Origin: Betaproteobacteria bacterium Ga0077532
GTDB taxonomy: Bacteria > Pseudomonadota > Gammaproteobacteria > Burkholderiales > Ga0077523
Direction of reading: 5' to 3'
NCBI GenBank assembly: GCA_001464895.1
Contig: LNEE01000031.1
Span: 118,967-182,966 of the forward strand
DNA length: 64,000 bases
Both the position numbers and the translations under genes were made by a program. A model generated the notes under the pieces. That model searched no databases, had not been told where the DNA came from, and saw nothing but the letters and a program-made list of their open reading frames with translations. Positions 8,129 through 16,912 of the stretch are shown here, piece after piece; position 1 is the stretch's first letter, and the number at the start of each line of letters is the position of its first letter.

Positions 8129-9727
8129 ATGTCCGAGTGGCGAATCGACAGGAGCGCGCGACAAGCGAGGGCGGCCAATGAAAGGCTGGTCCGTCGGCGG
8201 ATCGCGGCGTCGGTCTGCTCGATGGGCCTGTTCGCCTGCGGCGCCGCGCACGCGGTCAGTTGGAGTCCGGTCGATTGGAACCCCACCGCATCGCTCGCAG
8301 TGGGAGCCACCATTACCGACAATGCATTCATGGCGCGGCGCGGCGATGAGCGTGGCGACATCGTGCTCCGGACCACCCCTTCCATCGGTGTGAACCGCAA
8401 TGGCCCAAGGCTCAAGCTGACGGCCAACTACGCTCCGACGATTCTCGGCTACGTGAACGGGACTGTTGGCGATGCTGTCCTGAACTCTCTCATTTCCAAC
8501 GCCAACTTGGAGCTCGTCGAGAATTTCATGTTCGTCGATGGTCGGGCGCTCATGTCGCAGGCGGTCCTGTCGCCCCTCGGGGTGCAGCCGGTCAATGGAC
8601 CGACGAACACCATCAACCGCGTCGAGACGAGAACTGTTGCGGTGAGCCCCTACATCCAGGGGCGCATCCCCGGAGGTGGCAGCTATCAGTTTCGCCACGA
8701 GGTCAGCCAACAGACCTACAGCGTCGGCGGTATCGGCGACACCTTGATGAACCGCTTCACGGCCTCGGCTTCGGACGCTCCTGGCAAGTTCGTCGTGTTC
8801 AGCGGCGAGTACTTCTACACGAACGTGGAGATCGGCAACTTTGCGTCCACGACCTCCAAGATCGGTCGTCTCCGCGCGTCCGTTGTAACGGACCCCGAGG
8901 TCAAGGTGGCCGCCAATATCGGCTATGAGGACAATCTGTATGGTTTGCGCACCTTCTCCGGCATTGTGGTCGGGGCAAATCTGACCTGGACGCCCTCCGA
9001 CCGCACGACTTTCGACACGGGTTACGAAAAGCGGTACTTCGGTGGTTCTTTCACGGTGAATGCCCAACACCGCACACGGCTTGCCAGCTTCCGATTTCGG
9101 GCCTATCGATCGGAGCAGGAACTGCAGAACCGTGCGACGGGGACCACCACCGTCGCCACGCGGGATGTTCTCGACAGCTCGCTGATCTCCCGCATTCCCG
9201 ACAGCACGGACCGGGCGCGTGAAGTCGAGCGGTTGATGCAGGCAGGCGGGCTGCCCGATGCACTGACCACCGTGGGCGCTTTCGTCTCCACTCGGGTGAA
9301 TCGCATAGAGGGCATCGAGCCGAGCGTCGCCTTCACGGGTATCCGGAACACACTGCTCCTTTCCGTGTTCCGAAGGGTGACGACCCCGATCTCCGACAAT
9401 CTTTCAGGTGGGTTCGCCGATGTGTTCGCCACGGCTGCGCGGATCGAGCAGATCGGATTCAGTGTGTCGGCAACGCATCAGTTCAATGCGCAGTTCAACG
9501 GCCTGATCGGACTCGACGTGGCGAGAACACAGGGATCCCTGACAGGTGGGGCCGGCAGCGAGAACGATGTGGCCACGCAGCAGAGTTTCCGAACCACGCT
9601 GTCGCACACGCTGTCCCCGAACACCACTGCGGGTGTGACCCTTCGCTACATGGATCTGAATTCCTCGGCGCTCAACGACATCCGGGAACGGGCCATGCTC
9701 ATCACGCTCTCCCACACCTTCCGCTAG
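8129..9727 (+). CDS. XrtA/PEP-CTERM system-associated outer-membrane beta-barrel protein
   Basis: A 532-residue protein with a signal peptide (cleavage probably after 'CGAAHA' near 42). It continues as many alternating polar/apolar strands ending in an aromatic terminal strand 'AMLITLSHTFR', typical of an outer-membrane barrel. Its place between the BY-kinase and the ATPase matches the conserved barrel found in XrtA exopolysaccharide loci. The likely role is an outer-membrane passage or assembly site for the polymer, but this is inferred from position. The start at 8129 has a long positively charged n-region; a shorter signal starting inside it is possible. Confidence 0.85.
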   Translation: MSEWRIDRSARQARAANERLVRRRIAASVCSMGLFACGAAHAVSWSPVDWNPTASLAVGATITDNAFMARRGDERGDIVLRTTPSIGVNRNGPRLKLTANYAPTILGYVNGTVGDAVLNSLISNANLELVENFMFVDGRALMSQAVLSPLGVQPVNGPTNTINRVETRTVAVSPYIQGRIPGGGSYQFRHEVSQQTYSVGGIGDTLMNRFTASASDAPGKFVVFSGEYFYTNVEIGNFASTTSKIGRLRASVVTDPEVKVAANIGYEDNLYGLRTFSGIVVGANLTWTPSDRTTFDTGYEKRYFGGSFTVNAQHRTRLASFRFRAYRSEQELQNRATGTTTVATRDVLDSSLISRIPDSTDRAREVERLMQAGGLPDALTTVGAFVSTRVNRIEGIEPSVAFTGIRNTLLLSVFRRVTTPISDNLSGGFADVFATAARIEQIGFSVSATHQFNAQFNGLIGLDVARTQGSLTGGAGSENDVATQQSFRTTLSHTLSPNTTAGVTLRYMDLNSSALNDIRERAMLITLSHTFR

Positions 9728-9735
9728 GGGGCCCC

Positions 9736-10782
9736 ATGTACGAGTCCTTCTACCGCCTTTCCGGCAAACCGTTCCAGCTCAGTCCCGATCCAGACTTCTA
9801 CTACGAGAGCCGCGTCCACAAGCGCGCGTACGCATACCTCGAGTACGGCCTCTACCAGGGCGAGGGGTTCATCGTGATCACCGGGGAAGTGGGGGCGGGC
9901 AAGACCACCATCGTGCGCAACCTGCTCGCCCATCTCGATCAGAGCAAGGTCGTCGCGGCGCATCTCGTCAGCACGATGCTCGACGCCGACGATCTGGTGC
10001 GTTCGGTGTGCGCGGCATTCGGTCTCGCCACCAAGGGAACGGACAAGGGATCGCTGCTGGCTGAGCTGGAGGTCTTCCTGAAGAGCGTCGCCCTCAAGGG
10101 CAAGCGCGCGCTCCTGATCGTCGACGAGGCGCAGAACCTGACGGCGCGGGCGATCGAAGAATTGCGCATGCTCTCCAACTTCCAGGTCGGGGAGCGGGCG
10201 CTTCTGCAGAGCTTCCTCGTGGGGCAGCCGGAACTGCGGCGCATCATGCAGCACCAGAGCATGCAGCAGCTCCGGCAACGCGTGATCGCCTCGTATCACC
10301 TCGGGCCGCTCGATCGTGACGAGACGCAGCGCTACATCGAGCACCGTCTGAAGCATGTGGGCTGGAACGGCGACCCGAAGGTGGAGGTGGAGGCCTTCGA
10401 CGCCGTCTACGCCTTCACGTCCGGCATCCCGCGCCGCATCAACCTCGTCTGCAACCGGCTCATGTTGTCCGGCTTCCTTCGCGATGCTCACACGCTTTCG
10501 GCTCAGGATGTCGAGGTGGTGGCGCAGGAGCTGAAGGAAGAACTGGGGACTGTCTCCGCGCAGGGCCTCGACGACGCCGCCCTGCGGTCCATGGAAGACG
10601 ACGGCGCTGCTGGCGGACTCACGCATGACGGCGCGCCGATCAACGAGATTCCCAGCGATGCGACGCTCGAAGAACGCGTTGCCCGCCTCGAGAACACGCT
10701 CCACGTGGTGCTCCAGATGCTGAAGAAGCTGGTGCGGGTGATCGAGCCCGTGACCCGACAGGACAAGCATGCGCGCGGGTGA
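9736..10782 (+). CDS. XrtA-associated AAA ATPase (ExeA/GspA-like)
   Basis: A 348-residue cytoplasmic ATPase of the ExeA-like AAA_22 group found next to exosortase A. Walker A is 'GEVGAGKT' at 50-57, Walker B 'ALLIVDEAQNL' near 120-130, and an arginine-finger-type 'GIPRRINLVCNR' lies near 228. The N-terminal 'YESFYRLSGKPFQLSPDP' is the usual opening of the family. The C-terminus has a short coiled coil. Its exact task in polysaccharide or protein sorting is unknown. It overlaps the following deacetylase gene by 14 bases, so the two are likely translationally coupled. Confidence 0.92.
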   Translation: MYESFYRLSGKPFQLSPDPDFYYESRVHKRAYAYLEYGLYQGEGFIVITGEVGAGKTTIVRNLLAHLDQSKVVAAHLVSTMLDADDLVRSVCAAFGLATKGTDKGSLLAELEVFLKSVALKGKRALLIVDEAQNLTARAIEELRMLSNFQVGERALLQSFLVGQPELRRIMQHQSMQQLRQRVIASYHLGPLDRDETQRYIEHRLKHVGWNGDPKVEVEAFDAVYAFTSGIPRRINLVCNRLMLSGFLRDAHTLSAQDVEVVAQELKEELGTVSAQGLDDAALRSMEDDGAAGGLTHDGAPINEIPSDATLEERVARLENTLHVVLQMLKKLVRVIEPVTRQDKHARG

Positions 10783-11677
10783 ATTCGACGCGGGTCGCGT
10801 GTCGTCCGTCATTCCGGGAGGCGGAGCTGCCGCGAATCCCGCAGGGGTGATCGTCAATGCGTTGACGATCGACGTCGAAGACTACTTCCAGGTGTCGGCG
10901 CTGGCGCCGTACATCCCGCGGCACGAATGGGACTCCCGTCCATGTCGTGTCGAGCGGAACGTGGATGTGATCCTTTCGTTGCTCGACCAGACCGGGTCGC
11001 GTGCGACCTTCTTCACGCTCGGCTGGATCGCCGAGCGGTACCCGGCCATCGTGCATCGCATCGTGGCCGAAGGCCACGAGCTCGCCAGTCACGGCTACGG
11101 CCATCTCCGCGCGAGCGAGCAGACGCCCGAGGCCTTCCTCGACGATATCTCCCGCGCGAAAGCGCTGCTGGAGGACATCGGCGGTGTGGCCGTGCGTGGT
11201 TATCGGGCGCCGAGTTTCTCCATCGGCCATGGCAACCCGTGGGCCCTCGACGTGATCCTGCAAGCGGGCTACCAGTACAGCTCCAGCATCTATCCGGTGA
11301 AGCACGATCACTACGGGATGCCCGACGCTCCGCGCTTTCCTTACGAGTCGCGACCGGGTCTCATGGAGATTCCGGTCACGACGTCGCGCATGTTCGGCAA
11401 CAACCTGCCGGCCGGCGGCGGCGGCTACTTCCGGTTTCTGCCGTACGCGGCGTCGAGGTGGCTGATCGGACGAGTGAATCGCATCGATCGGCGGCCTGCG
11501 ATGTTCTACTTCCACCCGTGGGAAGTGGACCCCGAGCAGCCCCGTGTGCCCGGTGCGAACGCGAAGGCGCGCTTCCGTCATTACATCAATCTTCACCGCA
11601 CCGTCCCCCGCCTGCGTCGATTGCTGACCGACTTCCGCTGGGACCGTGTGGATCGGGTCTTTCCGACGCGTCCATGA
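10769..11677 (+). CDS. XrtA-system polysaccharide deacetylase (NodB family)
   Basis: A carbohydrate esterase 4 enzyme expected to remove acetyl groups from the growing polysaccharide. It has 302 residues. The catalytic-site motif 'TIDVEDYFQ' lies near 31-39 and the metal ligands in 'SHGYGH' near 108-113. The third block is 'RGYRAPSFSIG', and the last histidine is in 'MFYFHPWEVD'. The C-terminal DUF3473-type extension is present. A GTG at 10847 would remove a poorly conserved leader of 26 residues and is a reasonable alternative start. It ends in a 4-base overlap with the FemAB-like gene. Confidence 0.92.
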   Translation: MRAGEFDAGRVSSVIPGGGAAANPAGVIVNALTIDVEDYFQVSALAPYIPRHEWDSRPCRVERNVDVILSLLDQTGSRATFFTLGWIAERYPAIVHRIVAEGHELASHGYGHLRASEQTPEAFLDDISRAKALLEDIGGVAVRGYRAPSFSIGHGNPWALDVILQAGYQYSSSIYPVKHDHYGMPDAPRFPYESRPGLMEIPVTTSRMFGNNLPAGGGGYFRFLPYAASRWLIGRVNRIDRRPAMFYFHPWEVDPEQPRVPGANAKARFRHYINLHRTVPRLRRLLTDFRWDRVDRVFPTRP

Positions 11678-12750
11678 TGCATCTCCACGCAGAAACCGGC
11701 GGTGCGGCTGCCGCGCTGGCGCCATTGACCGTACGCGAGTACCGCGACTCCGATGCCCAGCGGTGGGATGCTTTCGTCCATGCGTGTCCGGAGGCCACCT
11801 TCTTCCACCTGTCCGGTTGGAAAGGGATCATCGAGCGCATATTCCGCCATCACACGCGGTACCTGCTGGCCGAACGCGGCGATCGCATCGTGGGTGTGCT
11901 TCCGATCGCCCAGGTGAAGAGCCGGCTGTTCGGGCATGCCATCACCTCGCTTCCCTTCGGTGTGTATGGCGGTTGCGCGGTCGATGACCCCGACGCCATC
12001 GCCCCATTGCACGCGGCCGCCGTCGATTACGCCACCACTGCCGGTGCGTCGCACCTGGAGATGCGCAACCGGATTCCGCGCGAGCCCGAGTGGCCTCGCC
12101 AGGACCTGTACGTGACGTTCCGGAAGGAGATCCTGCCGGACCTCGATGCGAACATGAATGCCATCCCGCGCAAGCAGCGCGCGATGGTCCGCAAGGGGAT
12201 CAAGTTCGGGCTCACCTCCCAGATCGACGCCACCATCGACCGGTTCTTCGACCTGTATGCCGACAACGTGCACCGGCACGGAACCCCCCCGTTTCCGAAG
12301 GCCTACTTCGCCGAGTTGAAGCGCGTCTTCGGGGACGCCTGCGAGGCGATGATCGTCGTGGACGCCGACGGCAAGCCTGTCTCCGGCGTGCTCTCGTTCT
12401 ATTTCCGGGACGAGGTGTTGCCCTACTACGCGGGCGACTACACCACGGCGCGGGATCTCGCGGCCAACGACTTCAAGTACTGGGAGCTCATGCGACGCGC
12501 GTGCGAACGCGGGTGCAAGGTGTTCGACTACGGCCGCAGCAAGCGCGGCACGGGGTCCTTCGACTTCAAGAAGAACTGGGGCTTCGAACCCGAGCCGCTC
12601 CACTACGAGTACCGGCTGCTGCGCACCGACACGATCCCAGAGAACAACCCGCTCAATCCGAAGTACCAGCTCTTCATCCGCGCATGGCGCAAGACGCCCC
12701 GGCCGATCGTGAACTTCATCGGACCCTACCTCGTCCGCAATCTCGGGTAG
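11674..12750 (+). CDS. FemAB-like XrtA/PEP-CTERM system-associated protein
   Basis: A 358-residue GNAT/FemAB-type acyltransferase-fold protein. The first half has 'WDAFVHACPEATFFHLSGW', typical of FemAB-like entry strands. The second half holds 'YYAGDYTTARDLAANDFKYW' and 'FDYGRSKRGTGSFDFKKNWGF', the conserved core of the exosortase-associated family. FemAB proteins transfer amino acids from aminoacyl-tRNA; whether this one modifies the polysaccharide or a protein is not known. The frame is open upstream to 10927, but the ATG at 11674 overlaps the deacetylase stop (ATGA) and marks the proper start. Confidence 0.9.
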   Translation: MMHLHAETGGAAAALAPLTVREYRDSDAQRWDAFVHACPEATFFHLSGWKGIIERIFRHHTRYLLAERGDRIVGVLPIAQVKSRLFGHAITSLPFGVYGGCAVDDPDAIAPLHAAAVDYATTAGASHLEMRNRIPREPEWPRQDLYVTFRKEILPDLDANMNAIPRKQRAMVRKGIKFGLTSQIDATIDRFFDLYADNVHRHGTPPFPKAYFAELKRVFGDACEAMIVVDADGKPVSGVLSFYFRDEVLPYYAGDYTTARDLAANDFKYWELMRRACERGCKVFDYGRSKRGTGSFDFKKNWGFEPEPLHYEYRLLRTDTIPENNPLNPKYQLFIRAWRKTPRPIVNFIGPYLVRNLG

Positions 12751-12756
12751 GTCCTC

Positions 12757-14022
12757 ATGCAGGAACTGCTGTTCCTTTCGCACCGCATCCCGTATCCGCC
12801 CAACAAGGGCGACAAGATCCGGTCGTTCCATCTGCTGCGGCATCTCGCGCGAAGCTTCGTCGTGCACGTCGGCACGTTCATCGACGACGACGACGACTGG
12901 CAGTACGTCGACTCCCTGAAGGCCCAGTGCAACGGCGGCGAGGTGCTCGTGCTCCCGCTGCGAAAGCGGCCCGCCACGGCGCGCAGCCTCATCGGTCTGG
13001 TGACCGGGGAGGCGCTGTCCCTTCCCTACTACCGCGACGCCGCAATGCGCCGATGGGTCGACGATCTCCTCGCCCGGCGGCCGGTGCGCCGCGGCGTGGT
13101 GTTCTCCTCGCCGATGGCGCAGTACCTGGAGCGTCATGACATTCTTCGTGTCGCCGACATCGTCGATGTGGACTCCGACAAGTGGACGCAGTACGCCGAG
13201 AAGGCACGCTGGCCTGCCCGCTGGATCTACGCGCGTGAAGGGCGTCGGCTACTCGCCTACGAACGGCACGTGGCGAGCACCTTCGATGCTTCCTATTTCG
13301 TCTCTTCCGCCGAGGCTGCGCTCTTCCACCGCCTGGCGCCGGAATCGGTGAATCGCGTCTCGCACTTCGGGAACGGCGTGGACACCCTGTACTTCTCGCC
13401 GGAGGTGGCGCATCCCGACCCCTTCGCGGAAGGTGAGGAGGCCATCGTGTTCACCGGCGCGATGGACTACTGGCCCAACGTCGACGCTGTCACGTGGTTC
13501 GCCCAGGAGGCGCTGCCAGCGATTCGACGACAGCGTCCGAAAGCGATCTTCTACGTCGTCGGATCGCGACCTGCGCCGGCTGTGCAGGCGCTGGCCGCGA
13601 TCGACGGTGTGCGGGTCACCGGAACCGTACCCGACGTGCGCCCATATCTGGCCTTTGCTGGCGCGGTCGTCGCGCCGCTGCGCATCGCGCGTGGCGTACA
13701 GAACAAGGTGCTCGAGGCAATGGCGATGGGGCGCCCCACGGTGGTGACGCCCCAGGCGCTGGAGGGGATCGATGCCCAGCCCGGTCGCGATCTCGTGCTG
13801 GCGCCGGAGGACGGGCCGGGCTTTGCGGCGACCGTCCTCGGCCTGCTCGATTCCGACGACGATCGCATCGGGCGAGCTGCGCGCGAGCGCGTCGTGGCTC
13901 GATACGGCTGGGACGCGAATCTCGAACCGGTGACGAAGATCCTGATGCGCGAGAACGGATCCAGCGAGCCCAACCGGGTGATGAACGCCGCCCTCACTTC
14001 CATCGACGGGGTCTCGTCTTGA
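12757..14022 (+). CDS. XrtA-system glycosyltransferase (GT4, first of the group)
   Basis: A 421-residue GT-B fold glycosyltransferase of the exosortase-associated 'sugar transferase, PEP-CTERM/EpsH1' type. The opening 'LFLSHRIPYPPNKGDKIRS' is diagnostic of the group. The C-terminal donor-binding half includes 'IVFTGAMDYWPNVDAV' and 'ARGVQNKVLEAMAMGRPTVVT', whose Glu belongs to the E-x7-E region. It would add a sugar to the lipid-linked repeat on the cytoplasmic face. It begins 7 bases after the FemAB-like gene. Donor and acceptor cannot be read from sequence. Confidence 0.9.
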   Translation: MQELLFLSHRIPYPPNKGDKIRSFHLLRHLARSFVVHVGTFIDDDDDWQYVDSLKAQCNGGEVLVLPLRKRPATARSLIGLVTGEALSLPYYRDAAMRRWVDDLLARRPVRRGVVFSSPMAQYLERHDILRVADIVDVDSDKWTQYAEKARWPARWIYAREGRRLLAYERHVASTFDASYFVSSAEAALFHRLAPESVNRVSHFGNGVDTLYFSPEVAHPDPFAEGEEAIVFTGAMDYWPNVDAVTWFAQEALPAIRRQRPKAIFYVVGSRPAPAVQALAAIDGVRVTGTVPDVRPYLAFAGAVVAPLRIARGVQNKVLEAMAMGRPTVVTPQALEGIDAQPGRDLVLAPEDGPGFAATVLGLLDSDDDRIGRAARERVVARYGWDANLEPVTKILMRENGSSEPNRVMNAALTSIDGVSS

Positions 14023-14048
14023 AGCCTGAAGGCATTCCGCTTGGCGAC

Positions 14049-15587
14049 ATGGCCTCACGGGCACCGAGCAGTCTGTCCGCCGTGGGCGCGGGGCCATGGC
14101 TGGCGTTGATCGCCGCGCTCGTGGCAACGGCGATCCTGCACGCCGCATCGCTGGGGGAACTGGTCAGCGTCTGGTATCGATCCGTCAGCTACAACCACTG
14201 CTTCCTGGTGCTGCCGGTGGCGGCGTGGCTGATGTGGCGCGACCGGGCGCGCCTCGATGGCGTCCTGCTGCAGCCGTGGTTGCCGGGGCTTGCCGTCCTT
14301 GCGGTCCTCGGCGGGTTCTGGCTGCTCGGCCGCGCCGCCGCCGTGAACAGCCTCCGCGACGTCGCCGTGGTCGCCACGTTCCCCATCATCGTCGTCACGC
14401 TGCTGGGCCGCGACTTCGGTCGCGCGATGGTGTTTCCGCTCTCCTTCGTGCTGTTCGCCTGGCCCTTCGGCGAACTGCTGATCCCGACCTTCATCGATCT
14501 GACCGCCGACTTCACGGTCTGGGCACTGCGGTTGACCGGTGTCCCGGTGTTCCGCGAAGGCAACAGCTTCATCATCCCCTCGGGCCAATGGTCGGTGGTC
14601 GAGGAATGCAGCGGGATCCGTTACCTGATGGCGTCGGCGTCGGCAGGGTCCGTCTTCGGGCATCTCTACATGCGTTCCGTGCGGCGCCGCTGGGCCTTCT
14701 TCGGCCTCGCCGTACTCGTGCCGATCGTGGCCAACTGGTTGCGCGCCTACTTCATCGTGTTGCTCGGTCACGTCAGCGACAACCGTCTCGCTGCCGGCGT
14801 CGATCACGTCATCTACGGCTGGGTGTTCTTCGGGCTGGTGATGCTCGGCGTGTTCTATGTCGGTGGTCGATTGGCCGATCGGGACGCCACCGGTCAACCG
14901 ATGGCCGCGGCGCTGCGGACCGTCGCTGCGTCCCGCACCTGGGTGACCGCCATCGCCATCGTCGTCGTCGTCGGCGCAGCGCCGATGTGGATGCGCACGG
15001 TGGATTCGCGGGATTCGGATGCGACCCGGGACCTCGTCGTGACCTTGCCCGATCCGAAAGGGGAATGGCATGCCGCCGACCGGCTCCCGAGGGCCTGGGT
15101 TCCCGGGCATCCGGCCGCAGTGGCAATGGCGGTCGGTGACTATGTGGCGGGTGACCGACGCGTCTCGCTCGCCGTGGCGCTCTCGCGTGAGGGTGGTGAC
15201 GGCGAGAAGCTGCTGACGTTCGCCGGGACTTCTCTCGTCGACTACGGCATCACGGAGGCGCGCACCCTGTCGCGCGCTCGGGTGCCCGTTCCGGCGCTGG
15301 GTGATGGTGTCCACGTGATCGAGCGGCAGATGCGCTTCGAAGGTCGGCCACTGCTGTCATGGGAATGGTTCGAGGTGGACGGATTCCTGACCGACAGCGT
15401 CGGTCGTGCCAAGGTCGAGCAGGCGCTGCGCCAAATCCGGGGACATGCGCCGGTGGTTGCGCGGCGGACGATCCACGTGAGCTTCGACACCGATATCGCG
15501 GCGGCCCGCGAAACCCTTGTCCGCTTCGTCGAGAGCCACGGCGCCGCCGGCGCAAGCCCGACCACGAACAGCGGGTCCAGTCAGTGA
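14049..15587 (+). CDS. xrtA: Exosortase A with fused EpsI domain
   Basis: A membrane cysteine transpeptidase that recognises C-terminal PEP-CTERM signals, cuts them and helps attach the proteins at the cell surface. It has 512 residues from the ATG at 14049. About eight membrane helices fill the first 290 residues. The catalytic triad is clear: Cys187 in 'VVEECSGIRY', Arg232 in 'NWLRAY' and His253 in 'GVDHVIYGW'. The rest, from about 300, is the soluble EpsI domain fused in many XrtA proteins. A TTG at 14019, overlapping the previous stop, is an alternative start. A PEP-CTERM protein encoded at 29363 is a natural substrate. Confidence 0.95.
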   Translation: MASRAPSSLSAVGAGPWLALIAALVATAILHAASLGELVSVWYRSVSYNHCFLVLPVAAWLMWRDRARLDGVLLQPWLPGLAVLAVLGGFWLLGRAAAVNSLRDVAVVATFPIIVVTLLGRDFGRAMVFPLSFVLFAWPFGELLIPTFIDLTADFTVWALRLTGVPVFREGNSFIIPSGQWSVVEECSGIRYLMASASAGSVFGHLYMRSVRRRWAFFGLAVLVPIVANWLRAYFIVLLGHVSDNRLAAGVDHVIYGWVFFGLVMLGVFYVGGRLADRDATGQPMAAALRTVAASRTWVTAIAIVVVVGAAPMWMRTVDSRDSDATRDLVVTLPDPKGEWHAADRLPRAWVPGHPAAVAMAVGDYVAGDRRVSLAVALSREGGDGEKLLTFAGTSLVDYGITEARTLSRARVPVPALGDGVHVIERQMRFEGRPLLSWEWFEVDGFLTDSVGRAKVEQALRQIRGHAPVVARRTIHVSFDTDIAAARETLVRFVESHGAAGASPTTNSGSSQ

Positions 15588-16813
15588 GCGCGATCGAGAT
15601 GCCTGCTTCGATGCCTCCGGCTGGCGGCCCCCCGCTCATCGCCCACGTGCTGTACCGGCTCGACTATGGTGGCCTCGAGAACGGTGTCGTCAACCTGCTC
15701 AACAACCTTCCGCACGGCGATTTCCGCCACGCGATCATCTGCCTCGTGGACTACACGGAGTTCCGTAGCCGGATCGTGCGGCCGGATGTCACCGTGCACG
15801 CGCTGCACAAGCCCCCGGGCAACAGTCTTGCCACGCACGTGCGCATGTATCGCCTGCTGCGCGAGCTGAAGCCCTCGATCGTGCACTCCCGCAACCTCGC
15901 GGCGCTCGAGTGCCAGCCGGTGGCGGCACTGGCCGGCGTGCCGGTACGTATTCACAGCGAGCATGGTCGCGACGCCAACGACGTCGATGGCACGAACTGG
16001 AAGTACCTCGCCGTGCGTCGCGCGATCCGTCCGTTCGTCCATCACTACATCGCCCTCTCGAAGGATCTCGAAAGCTACCTTCGCGACCGCATCGGCGTGG
16101 CCGATGCCCGCTTGTCGCAGATCTACAACGGCGTCGACACCACGCGCTTCCGTCCCGCCGACGGCGTGCGGGAGCTGCCAGGTGCGCCTGAGGGCTTCGT
16201 CACCGACGACTGCATCCTGATCGGCACCGTCGGTCGCATGGATGCAGTGAAGGACCCGGTGAATCTCGCGGATGCGTTCGGCCGGCTCGCGCAGATGATT
16301 CCGGAGGCGCGTTCGAGACTGCGACTCGTCATGGTGGGCGACGGCGCCGAGCGACCGGCGGTCCAGGCCTGCCTCGCACGCCATGGACTGTCCGCGCAGG
16401 CGTGGCTCCCCGGTTCGCGCGACGATGTTCCGACACTGCTCCGCGCGCTCGACATCTTCGTGCTGCCGTCGTTGTCGGAGGGGATCTCCAACACCATCCT
16501 TGAGGCCATGGCGTGCGGTATTCCCGTGGTGGCGACTGCTGTCGGCGGCAATCCGGAACTCGTCGCCGAAGGCGAGACCGGAGCGCTGGTACCGCGAGCC
16601 GATTCGGCCGCCCTCGCGCGCGCGCTTCTCGACTATGTGCGCCAGCCTGCGGTCCGAAGAGCGCAGGGACGCCGGGCCTTGCAGGTCATCCAGGCGCAGT
16701 TCGGTCTTCCGGTGATGGTGTCGCGTTATGCGTGCATCTATCACGATCTGCTGCGTGCACGGGGCTACGACATGCCGGGTACACGGGCCGCAGACTTTCC
16801 TGCAGACCTCTGA
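15584..16813 (+). CDS. XrtA-system glycosyltransferase (GT4, second)
   Basis: A 409-residue GT-B glycosyltransferase of the exosortase-associated type that follows xrtA in many loci. N-terminal 'IAHVLYRLDYGGLENGVVN' is the family opening and 'IHSEHGRDANDVDG' an internal marker. The C-terminal half has 'VMVGDGAERPAVQ', 'LPSLSEGISNTILEAMACG' and 'ATAVGGNPELV', the standard GT4 nucleotide-sugar site. The start is a GTG overlapping the xrtA stop (GTGA), which implies coupling; an ATG at 15599 is an alternative. The sugar transferred is unknown. Confidence 0.92.
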   Translation: MSAIEMPASMPPAGGPPLIAHVLYRLDYGGLENGVVNLLNNLPHGDFRHAIICLVDYTEFRSRIVRPDVTVHALHKPPGNSLATHVRMYRLLRELKPSIVHSRNLAALECQPVAALAGVPVRIHSEHGRDANDVDGTNWKYLAVRRAIRPFVHHYIALSKDLESYLRDRIGVADARLSQIYNGVDTTRFRPADGVRELPGAPEGFVTDDCILIGTVGRMDAVKDPVNLADAFGRLAQMIPEARSRLRLVMVGDGAERPAVQACLARHGLSAQAWLPGSRDDVPTLLRALDIFVLPSLSEGISNTILEAMACGIPVVATAVGGNPELVAEGETGALVPRADSAALARALLDYVRQPAVRRAQGRRALQVIQAQFGLPVMVSRYACIYHDLLRARGYDMPGTRAADFPADL

Positions 16814-16912
16814 CGTCTCCGCGAGGCGATCGGATTCCTGGTCTGGGGCGCGCGGCATGATCGATGCTTGAGCGCCCGCGGTCACCTAGTTCGGTTCATC
16901 AGAGATCACCCC